Positions 16,824 through 25,038 of a stretch of 64,000 bases of DNA are shown piece after piece. Every line of letters starts with the position of its first letter. Positions within the stretch are counted from its first letter, which is position 1. The position numbers and the translations under genes were made by a program. The notes under the pieces are model-generated. The model was not told the origin of the DNA. It searched no databases and saw only the letters and a program-made list of their open reading frames with translations. The stretch spans positions 2,976,001 to 3,040,000 of the forward strand of contig NZ_CP048834.1 of NCBI RefSeq assembly GCF_012971745.1, given 5' to 3'. The DNA comes from Starkeya sp. ORNL1. Lineage in GTDB: Bacteria; Pseudomonadota; Alphaproteobacteria; Rhizobiales; Xanthobacteraceae.

Positions 16824-17333
16824 TCATCTGGCAGGCCGCTCCTCGATCGCCCTGCCGAGCCGTTCAAGCTCCAGCGAATAGCAGAACAGCGAGAACAGCA
16901 CCGCCAGCACGGCGAACACCGTGGCGAAGCTCTGCGCCAGCGGCGGCAGGGCGTCGAATTCGGGGATATGTCGGAAGAAGAATACCGAGAACAGCGCGCC
17001 GCCGAAGAAGAAGCTGGCGCGGCTGGCGAACAGGAAGAGATGGCCGATGAAGACGCTGTGCAGTGGCGCGTGCACCTTCACGAAGCGCAGCCGCACCCAA
17101 TAGCAGCATTGCAGGATGATGACGCCGCCGACGATGGTGAACTCGGTCGCGCCGTTCAGTTCCTGCGGCTGGCCGATCTGCGCGATGATCCGCCGGAAGA
17201 TCGGGAAAATGGTCCAGAACAGGACGCTCGCCGCGGCGGTCTGCGCCAGGAGCAGGAACGCATAGGCCCGCGCGCCCGAATGTGAGCCGCGTGCGATCGG
17301 TGCGGTGTCCTCGCCCACCATGCGTGCCGCCAT
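16824..17333 (-). CDS. four-helix membrane protein of unknown function
   Basis: A 169-residue protein with four hydrophobic segments (about residues 22-42, 62-80, 90-112 and 128-152), 'WVRLRF' between helices 2 and 3 and a charged C-terminus 'ELERLGRAIEERPAR'. No catalytic motif and no recognised family. Start 17333 (MAARMVGED) is chosen. 17321 is possible. Confidence 0.65.
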   Translation of the reverse strand: MAARMVGEDTAPIARGSHSGARAYAFLLLAQTAAASVLFWTIFPIFRRIIAQIGQPQELNGATEFTIVGGVIILQCCYWVRLRFVKVHAPLHSVFIGHLFLFASRASFFFGGALFSVFFFRHIPEFDALPPLAQSFATVFAVLAVLFSLFCYSLELERLGRAIEERPAR

Positions 17334-17565
17334 TCTTCGTGTACCCGCCGAGGTGTGCCGAGGGCGCAGACATTCCATGGCCGCGCCGGCGCGGCAACCC
17401 TGCCGCAACGTCAAGGACGCACCCGATATTTCCCGGACGTGGCGGTTTTGCAGAAAGCCGTCACCAAAAGCGGACCGTTGCGAGGCAAACGGGTTGAAAC
17501 CATTTGCTGGCCTGCCAATTTACCGCCTAGACGGACATTCCGCCTTCGCACCCCGGGGACATCTC

Positions 17566-18492
17566 ATGCACGCAACCCTCGACCGGCGCATCCTGCTGCT
17601 CTCGCTAGGTGCCCTCGCTGTGCTGCGCCCCGGCGCGGCGCGCGCGGCGGCCAATGTGGTGGTCGGTTCGAAGATCGACACCGAGGGTGCGGTGCTCGGC
17701 AACATCATCGCGCTGCTGCTGGAGAAGGGCGGCATACCGGTGACGCGGCGCATCCAGCTCGGCCCGACCAAGATCGTTCGCACCGCGCTGCTCGCCGGCG
17801 AGATCGACATCTATCCGGAATATACCGGCAATGCCGGCTACTTCTTCAATATCGACAGCGATCCGCTCTGGAAGAACGCGAAGGCGGCCTATGAGAAGGC
17901 GCGCGACCTCGATGCGGCCAACGGGCTGGTCTGGCTGGCGCCGGCGCCGGCCGACAACACCTGGGGCATCGCCGTGCGCGGCGATGTCGCCGCAAGCCAG
18001 AAGCTGGCGACGCTGGAGGATTTTGCGCGCTGGACCAATGGCGGCGGCGACGTGAAGCTCGCCGCCTCGGCCGAGTTCGTCGAGAGCGCCGCGGCGCTGC
18101 CGGCATTCCAGGCGGCCTATGGCTTCAAGCTGAGCGGCGACCAGTTGCTGGTGCTCTCCGGCGGCGACACCACCGCCACCATCAAGGCGGCGGCGGAAGG
18201 CACTTCGGGCGTCAACACCGCCATGGTCTATGGCACCGACGGCGCCATCTCGGCGCTCGGGCTGAAGGTGATGGAAGACACCAAGCACGTGCAGCCGGTG
18301 TATCAGCCGGCGCCGGTGGTGCGCAAAGCCACGCTCGACGCCTATCCGAAGATCGCGGAAATCCTCGCCCCGGCCTTTGCCGGCCTGACCTTGCCGGTGC
18401 TGCAGAAATTGAACGCCCAGGTGCAGCTCGAAGGGCTCGATGCCCGGGCGGTGGCGGAAGCCTATCTGCGCGAAAAAGGCCTGCTCGGATGA
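17566..18492 (+). CDS. osmoprotectant ABC transporter, substrate-binding protein (OpuAC/OsmF type)
   Basis: A 308-residue periplasmic protein. The signal peptide covers residues 1-27 (ends AARAAAN). The mature part begins 'VVVGSKIDTEGAVLGNIIALLLEKGG' and has 'TKIVRTALLAGEIDIYPEYTGNA', the glycine betaine/choline-binding fold of the OpuAC family (YehZ/OsmF, OpuCC). It would deliver a quaternary amine to the permeases encoded downstream. The start at 17566 is fixed by the signal peptide. It is the first gene of the operon with permease 1 and the ATPase. Confidence 0.88.
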   Translation: MHATLDRRILLLSLGALAVLRPGAARAAANVVVGSKIDTEGAVLGNIIALLLEKGGIPVTRRIQLGPTKIVRTALLAGEIDIYPEYTGNAGYFFNIDSDPLWKNAKAAYEKARDLDAANGLVWLAPAPADNTWGIAVRGDVAASQKLATLEDFARWTNGGGDVKLAASAEFVESAAALPAFQAAYGFKLSGDQLLVLSGGDTTATIKAAAEGTSGVNTAMVYGTDGAISALGLKVMEDTKHVQPVYQPAPVVRKATLDAYPKIAEILAPAFAGLTLPVLQKLNAQVQLEGLDARAVAEAYLREKGLLG

Positions 18493-19696
18493 GGACGCGC
18501 CGCTGCCCGCACTAGCGCGCTCCTCTCCTGTCACGCCGGTCGCGGATGCCAGCGCCTTGCCGCTGCTGCTGGCCGGTTTCGCCTGTGTGGCGCTCGCTTC
18601 CTTCGGCTTCGTGACGGTGGCGCCGAACCGCCTGCTCTCCGGCGCGCCGCTCGCCCTGTGGCGTGCCGCCGGCATTGGCGGCACGCTCACTGTTGCGCTG
18701 CCGCTGCTGGCGCTGGCGGCGCTCGGCTGGCTACGCGAGGTTCCCGGCCGGCAGATGCTGATCGCCGTCGCCGCCGGCGTGCTGCTGGTCGGCGCCACGG
18801 CCGCGGCGGGATGGGCGGCGAGCGCGCATATGGCGGACGCCGGAGCGCTGACGCGGGTGGCGCTCGGCCCGGCCTATTGGTGCGTCGCCGCCAGCGGCTT
18901 CTTCGCCCTGGCCGACGCGGTGGGGCGGCTGAGCCATGGCATTGCCAAGGCATTGCTGGTGCTGGCGGTCGGCATTGCTCTGGCAATGCTTGCCGCCTCC
19001 GGCCAGCTTTCCGAGCTGTCGATGGCCCGCGAATTCGCGGTGCGGCGCGACAGCTACCTCCATGAGTTCGGCCGGCATCTGCGATTGACCGCTTCCGGCC
19101 TTGCGCTGGCCTTGCCGCTCGGCGGCGCCATCGGCATCCTCGCTTTTCGCAATCCGCGCCGCGCCGGTCCGGTGTTTGCGGTGCTCGACATCGTGCAGAC
19201 CATCCCCTCGCTTGCGCTGTTCGCCTTGCTCATCGGCCCACTGGCGGCGCTGGTGACGCTGGTGCCGATACTGGGAGATGCCGGCATTGGCGGCATTGGC
19301 AGCTTTCCGGCGATCCTGGCGCTCGGCCTCTATGGCCTGCTGCCGGTGGCGCGCGGCGTCCATGCCGGCCTGGCCAGCGTGCCGGGCGCCGTGGTGGAGG
19401 CGGCGCGCGGCATGGGCATGAGCGGACGGCAGATCCTCGTGCACACGCTGCTGCCGCTCGCCGCGCCGGCGCTGGTGCAGACGCTGCGTATCACCGTCGT
19501 CCAGCTCATCGGCCTCGCCACGCTCGCCGCGCTGATCGGCGCCGGCGGGCTCGGCACCTTCATCTTCCAGGGATTGGGGCAGACGGCGAGCGACCTCGTG
19601 CTGCTCGGCGCGCTCTCCGCCATCGGCCTCGCGCTGGTCGCCGACCTCACTTTGCGCGCGCTCGCCCGGCTGGCGTCCAGACGGGGCGCGGCATGA
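18440..19696 (+). CDS. osmoprotectant ABC transporter permease 1 (OpuCB/YehY type)
   Basis: An inner-membrane protein of up to 418 residues. The first half has additional membrane helices, as in YehY-type permeases. The second half carries the BPD_transp_1 domain with the EAA loop 'VPGAVVEAARGMGMSGRQILVHTLLPLAAPAL' and 'GAGGLGTFIFQGL'. The start is uncertain. ATG 18440 overlaps the binding-protein gene by 53 bp, and a later TTG/GTG-type start could be used. The stop overlaps the ATPase start (ATGA). Confidence 0.85.
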   Translation: MPGRWRKPICAKKACSDEDAPLPALARSSPVTPVADASALPLLLAGFACVALASFGFVTVAPNRLLSGAPLALWRAAGIGGTLTVALPLLALAALGWLREVPGRQMLIAVAAGVLLVGATAAAGWAASAHMADAGALTRVALGPAYWCVAASGFFALADAVGRLSHGIAKALLVLAVGIALAMLAASGQLSELSMAREFAVRRDSYLHEFGRHLRLTASGLALALPLGGAIGILAFRNPRRAGPVFAVLDIVQTIPSLALFALLIGPLAALVTLVPILGDAGIGGIGSFPAILALGLYGLLPVARGVHAGLASVPGAVVEAARGMGMSGRQILVHTLLPLAAPALVQTLRITVVQLIGLATLAALIGAGGLGTFIFQGLGQTASDLVLLGALSAIGLALVADLTLRALARLASRRGAA

Positions 19697-20619
19697 TCCG
19701 GTTCGAAGGCGTCACCAAGATTTTCGGCGCGTTGCGGGCGGTGGACGAGGTCTCGCTGAACGTCGAGCCGGGCACGCTGTGCGCGCTGCTCGGCCCGTCC
19801 GGCTCCGGCAAGTCGACACTGCTGCGCCTCGTCAACCGGCTGGTCGAGCCCGATGCCGGGCGCGTGCTGATCGCCGGCGAGGACATTGCCGGCCTGCCCC
19901 CGGTCGAGCTGCGCCGGCGCATCGGCTATGTCATCCAGTCCATCGGGCTGTTCCCGCACTGGAGCGTGGCGCGCAACATCGCCACCGTGCCGCGCCTCAT
20001 CGGCTGGCCGCGCGAGCGCATCAAGGCGCGGGTCCGCGAGCTGATGGAGCTGGTCGAACTCGACCCGGTTCAGCATGGCGCGCGCTATCCGGACCAGCTT
20101 TCCGGCGGGCAGCAGCAGCGCGTCGGCGTGGCGCGGGCGCTCGCCGCCGATCCCGACGTGCTGCTGATGGACGAGCCGTTCGGCGCGGTCGATCCGCCAA
20201 CGCGCCGTGGGCTGCAGGACAGCCTGACCGCGATCCAGCGGCGCACCGGCAAGACCGTGCTGTTCGTCACCCATGATGTCGAGGAGGCGATCCGCCTCGC
20301 CGGCACCATCGCCGTGCTGTCACACGGCAAGCTGCTGCAACTCGGCCCGCCGGCCGAGATATTGCGCCGGCCGGCGGATGAGGAGGTGGCGCGCTTCTTC
20401 GGCGGGCCGCTGCTCGGCCTGCATCTGTTGCAGGCGACCATGATCGGCGCCCGCGCCGATTTCGGCGAGGCGGCCGACGGCGAACCGATCGATGCGAGCG
20501 CTCCGCTGGAAGAAGCACTGGCGCGCATGATCACGGAACGTGCGCTACGCCTGCCGGTGATCGACCGCGCCAATGGCCGGCACGGCGTGATCACGCTCAG
20601 CGATCTGGTGGCGCGATGA
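19693..20619 (+). CDS. osmoprotectant ABC transporter ATPase (OpuCA/ProV type)
   Basis: A 308-residue protein. Walker A 'GPSGSGKST', 'YVIQSIGLFPHWSV' (the ProV/OpuCA Q-loop), signature 'LSGGQQQRVGVARAL', Walker B 'VLLMDEPFGAVD' and the H-loop 'VTHDVEEA'. The C-terminal 60 residues are a short CBS-type regulatory segment ending 'HGVITLSDLVAR'. It energises uptake through permeases 1 and 2. The stop is in an ATGA that was almost certainly the start of permease 2 before an insertion separated them. Confidence 0.93.
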   Translation: MIRFEGVTKIFGALRAVDEVSLNVEPGTLCALLGPSGSGKSTLLRLVNRLVEPDAGRVLIAGEDIAGLPPVELRRRIGYVIQSIGLFPHWSVARNIATVPRLIGWPRERIKARVRELMELVELDPVQHGARYPDQLSGGQQQRVGVARALAADPDVLLMDEPFGAVDPPTRRGLQDSLTAIQRRTGKTVLFVTHDVEEAIRLAGTIAVLSHGKLLQLGPPAEILRRPADEEVARFFGGPLLGLHLLQATMIGARADFGEAADGEPIDASAPLEEALARMITERALRLPVIDRANGRHGVITLSDLVAR

Positions 20620-20801
20620 TCCATTATACTAGCGTCCGTGGCTGTCCGCAGGCATCCTTCAGACACCAGCAACGTCAAGTCAGGGTTTGCGTTATCCCTC
20701 ATGACGCGTAGGGTCGCACATCACCTGCTCATCGCTTTTCCCGGGCACCAGGTGACTGAGAGACGCTCCAGCGCTCCCGCCTTCAAGCAGGACGCATTGC
20801 A

Positions 20802-20993
20802 ATGGCGCTGTCAGGCCCAGTACTGAATTCCGATCTTACCTTTGCATGCACGAAGTGCGGCCATCCGTTCGTCCGGCTTGGGAGCTGGTTTCTCGCGTTC
20901 AGCAGGTTCAGGTGCGAGGGATGCCATTGCCTGGTCCAGATGACCCACGTGCAAAAAAACGAGTTGTTCAAAAGACATGCGCTCATCACATAG
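20802..20993 (+). CDS. small zinc-ribbon protein
   Basis: A 63-residue protein with two Cys pairs, 'CTKCGHPFV' and 'CEGCHCLVQ', spaced like a zinc ribbon, with 'GSWFLAFSRFR' between them. I recognise similar short proteins in Rhizobiales but know of no function. It lies inside the insertion, and composition is less GC-biased than its neighbours. ATG 20802 is chosen. Confidence 0.6.
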   Translation: MALSGPVLNSDLTFACTKCGHPFVRLGSWFLAFSRFRCEGCHCLVQMTHVQKNELFKRHALIT

Positions 20994-21195
20994 TGGTTTC
21001 TGACACGAGGGTGACGGAACTCCGCACCTTTTGTTGACCGCCGATATTTCGAATCTCATAGCGCCACGGCGCCCAATGAGATTACCGTCCAAAATCCGCC
21101 GCTGAACTGAACGCGAGCGCAAACAAAACGACCGGGTAACCCAATCTTGGCATCCGTGGGTCGGCTCAGCGTGGCTGAGATTTGGACCTCCACCA

Positions 21196-21393
21196 ATGGA
21201 CTTCGAATTCGATGTGACCCGCACCTTGCGGTGCGTCGGATGTGGCTCCGAGGCCATCGTGGTCAATAAGACCCGCCTCGCTGTCATGGAAATTGAATGT
21301 GCGGACTGCGGGAAGATCCGCTTCCGGCATTTCGGCCGTGACAAAACGCCGACCCAGCCCGGCACTGACGCCGACGACCAGCGCGGAGACTGA
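21196..21393 (+). CDS. second small zinc-ribbon protein
   Basis: A 65-residue protein with the Cys pairs 'CVGCGSEAIV' and 'CADCGKIRF', strand-rich between, and an acidic disordered tail (DADDQRGD). It has the same general architecture as the protein at 20802, so the two may be diverged duplicates. The function is unknown. Confidence 0.55.
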   Translation: MDFEFDVTRTLRCVGCGSEAIVVNKTRLAVMEIECADCGKIRFRHFGRDKTPTQPGTDADDQRGD

Positions 21394-21514
21394 GGTCACA
21401 GAGCGGTATATCGACATCGCGAAGATGGACGGCGGGCGCTGGGAGTGAACCTTGGCGGCGTGGGGATGACGCAGGCGCGATAGGCATCCCCAAATCTGGG
21501 GAGTCGAGCGCCGC

Positions 21515-21793
21515 TCAGATCAGGTCAGGCGGCGTGTCGCCGTAGCGCGCGAGCACCAGAGGCGCTCCCTCAAAATAGGCCACGACGAGTACGCCCGGCT
21601 CGCGGGAGGACATCTCGCCTGCCGACTGGATCGCTCGCGTGCAATCGGGCGCTTTGACCTTCTCGCCCAGCAGGTAGGAGCCCGCCTCATCGCGCAAGAC
21701 GGGCACGATGATGCAAGCGCCTTCGCGGGCCGAGCCGTCCGAAAACAGCTGTTCGAAGGCCGCCCAGGTCGAGGGTGCGGCAAGGTTCGTCAT
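21515..21793 (-). CDS. hypothetical protein
   Basis: A 92-residue protein, MTNLAAPSTWAAFEQLFSDGSAREG..., with alternating hydrophobic strands and a balanced composition. No family is recognised. It is convergent with the zinc-ribbon genes inside the insertion. The reading frame looks more protein-like than the alternatives, but support is modest. Confidence 0.45.
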   Translation of the reverse strand: MTNLAAPSTWAAFEQLFSDGSAREGACIIVPVLRDEAGSYLLGEKVKAPDCTRAIQSAGEMSSREPGVLVVAYFEGAPLVLARYGDTPPDLI

Positions 21794-22184
21794 CTGATGA
21801 GCGTTCGCACTTGAGAATGACAGGCGGCCAGGATGGGCGTTGCCTGATCGTTTAATTCAACGCGGACCTTGAGGCCGCCGCGAGCCTGAGAGGGTAAACT
21901 AAAGCGTGCGGCGTGTCCTGATCGTCACCTCACATATCGATGATTGTTTTTGAGCCGTGAGCGGCACGAATACCGCCGAACCCTTCAGTTCAGGACACGT
22001 TGAGTCAATGGTATCGTTGATCGCCGTCTCGGCGACGGATCCCTCATCGAGACGCAGGGCTTCTAATGCAAAGCGTGAACGGCGTTGAAGCCGCAGTAGG
22101 TTTAAATCACCTGCGGCACCTGCCGGCGAGCCTCATAAATATATGATATTTATCAATTATTTATCAAAAATCCATAGTGGCACG

Positions 22185-22916
22185 ATGATCCACCTGGTGG
22201 CGCGCCCGGTACTCTGGGTGGGCGCTGCCTTTCTCGGCCTCACCTTCGCGATGAATGCCATCGCGCCGCATCTCGGCCCGCTATTCCCGGCAGGCACGAG
22301 GCTGGTCTATAGCCGCGCCGGCTTCCCCGAACTGGCGCTCTCCCACGCGCTGCTGACCGGCAGCGCCAGCCTGATCGCCGTCGTGCTCGGCACCGCGGCC
22401 GGCATCTTCGCCACCCGGCCGAGAGGGCGGGCCTATGCGGCGACGCTGGAGATGATCACCGCGCTTGCCCAGACCTTCCCGCCGGTGGCGGTGCTGGCGC
22501 TCGCGGTGCCGGCCATGGGCTATGGCGCGGCGCCGACGGTGCTGGCGCTGGTGCTCTATGGCGTGCTGCCGGTAATGGGCGGCACGCTCGCCGGTTTGCG
22601 CAGCGTGCCGCCAAGCGTGATCGAGGCGGCGGACGGCACCGGCTTCTCGCCGTTCGGCCGGCTGTGGCGGATCGAGTTGCCGCTCGCCGCGCCGCTCATC
22701 CTCGCCGGAGTGCGGACCTCGGTGATCATCGGCATCGGCACCGCGACGATCGGCTCGACGGTCGGCGCGCTCACGCTGGGCTCACCGATCATCGATGGCC
22801 TCTCCGGCGGCAATCCCGCCTTCGTGCTGCAAGGCACGGTGCTGGTGGCGCTGTTCGCGGTCGCGGTGGACCTGGCGTTCGGCGAGGTGGAACGACGGTT
22901 CCGGCGGCGTATCTGA
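22185..22916 (+). CDS. osmoprotectant ABC transporter permease 2 (OpuCD/YehW type)
   Basis: A 243-residue inner-membrane protein with about six helices. The EAA loop 'VPPSVIEAADGTGFSPFGRLWRIELPLAAPLILAG' is followed by 'IGIGTATIGSTVGALTLGSPIIDGL', typical of the OpuCB/OpuCD family. The start is ATG 22185 (MIHLVARP). An ATG at 22143 would add an atypical leader coded by the AT-rich insertion end. It was probably once coupled to the ATPase gene. It now needs its own promoter and ribosome site, and no Shine-Dalgarno sequence is obvious. Confidence 0.85.
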   Translation: MIHLVARPVLWVGAAFLGLTFAMNAIAPHLGPLFPAGTRLVYSRAGFPELALSHALLTGSASLIAVVLGTAAGIFATRPRGRAYAATLEMITALAQTFPPVAVLALAVPAMGYGAAPTVLALVLYGVLPVMGGTLAGLRSVPPSVIEAADGTGFSPFGRLWRIELPLAAPLILAGVRTSVIIGIGTATIGSTVGALTLGSPIIDGLSGGNPAFVLQGTVLVALFAVAVDLAFGEVERRFRRRI

Positions 22917-22997
22917 GCCGGCTTTGCCCTCGCTCTTGGCCTTCCTCGTCCGGCCCTGCTAAGAGGCAGCAGCAAAGTTGAGCGGAAGAGAGCGCTC

Positions 22998-24149
22998 GTG
23001 GGTTCCGATTCCAGCGATCATCTATCCGGGGCCGCCAATGCCTGGCGGGTCGGCGTGCTGTTCTCGCGCAAGGGCTATATGCAGGTGCCCGAGAGCGAGC
23101 ATTTCCGCGGCACCGCGCTCGCCATCGAGGAGATCAACCTCGCCGGCGGCGTGCTCGGCCGGCCGATCGAACCGGTCTGCTACGATCCGGAATCGAGCCC
23201 GGAGCTGTATCGCCGCTCCGCCGAGAAGCTGCTGACCGAGGACGGCATCAGCACCATTTTCGGCTGCTGCACCTCGTCGAGCCGCAAGGCGATCCTCGCT
23301 ACCGTCGAGCGCCGCAATGCGCTGCTGTGGTATCCCTCGCTCTATGAGGGCTTCGAGTATTCGCCGAACGTGATCTATACCGGCGCGGCGCCGAACCAGA
23401 ACAGCCTGCAGCTTGCCCGTTACCTGTTCGCCACCTATGGCCGCACCTTCTACCTTGTCGGCTCCGACTACATCTATCCGCGCGAATCCAACCGCATCAT
23501 GCGCGATGTCGTCGCCCGCGAGGGCGGTGAGGTGGTGGCCGAGACCTATGTGCCGGTGACGCCGCATCACGACCAGATCCGCCGCGTGGTCGAGGACATC
23601 CGCCGCAAGGCGCCCTCCGTGGTGTTCTCCACCGTGGTCGGACAGGGCGGGCAGGCGCTCTACCGCATCTTCCGCGAGGCCGGCCTTGATCCGCGGACCA
23701 TGCCGATCGCCAGTCTCACCATGGGCGAAGGCGAGATCCGCGCCATCGGCCCGGAGCTGTGCGTCGGCCACATCACCTCCGCACCCTATTTCTCGACGGT
23801 CGCGACGCCCGCCAATCGCCGCTTCGTCGAGGCCTATCGTGCCCATTTTGGCCGCGATGCGCCGGTGACGATGTATGCCGAAGCCGCCTATTTCCAGATC
23901 CATGTGTTCGCCGATGCGCTGCGCCGGGCGAAATCACTCGACACCCAGCGCCTGGCGGAAGCCGCGCTCGGCACCGAGTATGACGCGCCGCAGGGCCGCA
24001 TCCGCATCGATCCGGACAACAACCACACCTTCCTGCGCCCGCGCATCGGCATGGTGAACGAGCATGGCGATTTCGACGTGGTGTGGGAGGCGAAGGCCGC
24101 GGTGAAGCCCGACCCCTATCTCGTCGACCATGTGTACGACCATGCGTGA
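22998..24149 (+). CDS. amiC: AmiC-like amide sensor (type I periplasmic-binding fold)
   Basis: A 383-residue protein without a signal peptide. 'WRVGVLFSRKGYMQVPESEHFRGTALAIEEINLAGGVLGRPIEPVCYDPES', 'EDGISTIFGCCTSSSRKAILATVERRNALLWYPSLYEGFE' and 'NHTFLRPRIGMVNEHGDFDVVWE' are close to AmiC and the urea-binding family. In Pseudomonas AmiC sequesters AmiR and releases it when a short-chain amide binds. The cytoplasmic form, and amiR next door (27 bp), support that role here. UrtA-type transport binding is the alternative, but the missing signal peptide argues against it. Confidence 0.85.
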   Translation: MGSDSSDHLSGAANAWRVGVLFSRKGYMQVPESEHFRGTALAIEEINLAGGVLGRPIEPVCYDPESSPELYRRSAEKLLTEDGISTIFGCCTSSSRKAILATVERRNALLWYPSLYEGFEYSPNVIYTGAAPNQNSLQLARYLFATYGRTFYLVGSDYIYPRESNRIMRDVVAREGGEVVAETYVPVTPHHDQIRRVVEDIRRKAPSVVFSTVVGQGGQALYRIFREAGLDPRTMPIASLTMGEGEIRAIGPELCVGHITSAPYFSTVATPANRRFVEAYRAHFGRDAPVTMYAEAAYFQIHVFADALRRAKSLDTQRLAEAALGTEYDAPQGRIRIDPDNNHTFLRPRIGMVNEHGDFDVVWEAKAAVKPDPYLVDHVYDHA

Positions 24150-24176
24150 CGGGCGCTCCCGCGAGAGGCGGGCGGC

Positions 24177-24791
24177 GTGAGCGCCTCCTCGCTCATCCAG
24201 AATCTGCGCAACACGCGCGTCGCCGTGGTGCATCCGCGCGACCAGGATGGCGACGACCTGGTGCGCCAGCTCCAACGCATCGGCTGCCAGGTGCAGATGG
24301 TGTGGCCGCCGCCCACCCAGCTGCCGCAGCCGCTCGATGCGGTGTTCTTCCTGCTCGACCGCGACACCAAGAGCTCGATGCCCTGGCGCATGGCCGATCT
24401 CAGCATCGCCCATATCGCCATCGTCGATTACGAGAACCCGACGGTGCTGAAGGCGCTGCTGGATTCCAGCGCCCACGGCGTGCTGGTGCGTCCGATCCGT
24501 GCCTCCGGCGTGCTGTCGAACCTGGTGCTGGCGCTCTCCATGCGCGGCTATGAAAGCCGGCTGCTGGCCAAGATCTCCAAGCTCGAGGACACGCTGCGCA
24601 CGCGGCGCGAGATCGAGAAGGCGACGCGGCTGTTGATGAACCTGCGCAACCTCTCGGAGGATGACGCCTACCAGTTCATCCGCAAGCAGGCGACCGCCAA
24701 GCGCGTGCCGATGGGCACCATTGCGGGCTCGATCATCAATGCCCACGCCATGCTCGCGGAGCTGAGCCGCGACGGCGAGGGAGAGAAGTAA
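24177..24791 (+). CDS. amiR: AmiR-like ANTAR antiterminator
   Basis: A 204-residue protein. Residues 10-125 form a receiver-like domain without a phosphorylatable pattern ('VAVVHPRDQDGDDLVRQLQRIGCQVQMVWPPP'). A coiled-coil linker (about 127-150) follows, then a C-terminal ANTAR RNA-binding domain (about 150-195, 'EIEKATRLLMNLRNLSEDDAYQFIRKQA'). Start GTG 24177. Released by AmiC, it should bind dual-hairpin RNA and block a terminator. A leader with an A1/G4 hexaloop hairpin and terminator lies just downstream, before the amidohydrolase. Confidence 0.88.
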   Translation: MSASSLIQNLRNTRVAVVHPRDQDGDDLVRQLQRIGCQVQMVWPPPTQLPQPLDAVFFLLDRDTKSSMPWRMADLSIAHIAIVDYENPTVLKALLDSSAHGVLVRPIRASGVLSNLVLALSMRGYESRLLAKISKLEDTLRTRREIEKATRLLMNLRNLSEDDAYQFIRKQATAKRVPMGTIAGSIINAHAMLAELSRDGEGEK

Positions 24792-24862
24792 GGCTCGGAA
24801 ATAGGCGCGTCGCACACATTATGTGCACGTTCGAAATTGCCGCCGTCTTCGGCAGTTTTACC

Positions 24863-24992
24863 TTGACTTGGTCCCCTCCCTGCGTTTCGATCGTAACCCT
24901 TAGCGCTCCATGAGCGCGGCGGCAGCGTTGCCGTCCCACATTCAGGCTGTGCAGCCCTCGTCGGCGCCGGAAGGCGCTGCGGGGGCTTTTTT
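24863..24992 (+). promoter_or_regulatory. amidase leader: candidate promoter, ANTAR-type hairpin and terminator
   Basis: A candidate -35 TTGACT lies near 24863. Downstream, GCGCTC-CAT-GAGCGC (24903-24917) is followed by a 6-bp stem (24918-24923 with 24930-24935) closing the hexaloop AGCGTT. A at loop position 1 and G at position 4 fit the ANTAR target rule. Then comes an intrinsic terminator: AGCCC...GCGCC (24953-24968), loop GGAA, GGCGC...GGGCT (24973-24987), and T's 24987-24992. The terminator stands 46 bp before the gene start, so transcription into the amidohydrolase operon should require antitermination. Confidence 0.72.
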
Positions 24993-25038
24993 GTTTTCGC
25001 GACGCGGGCAACCGCGGCGCCTGGCGGAGTGCATCCAA

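Larger units (their letters stand above)
20608..22192. mobile_element. 1.57-kb insertion with 16-bp direct repeats
   Basis: GTGGCGCGATGATCCA (20608-20623) at the ATPase end recurs as GTGGCACGATGATCCA (22177-22192) at the start of permease 2, 15 of 16 bases identical. Removing one copy plus the intervening DNA restores a normal ATGA stop/start overlap and the frame MIHLVARP of permease 2. The insert carries two small zinc-ribbon genes and one leftward unknown gene. No transposase, integrase or terminal inverted repeat is seen. 20624-20801 and 20994-21195 contain nothing convincing. 21794-22176 is partly very AT-rich (from 22135) and may supply a promoter for permease 2. Confidence 0.75.

Noticed and set aside
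24910..25038. N-terminal extension of the amidohydrolase to ATG 24910
   Set aside because: It would translate through the leader hairpin and intrinsic terminator and adds 43 residues foreign to the family. ATG 25039 has a Shine-Dalgarno sequence and gives the usual N-terminus.
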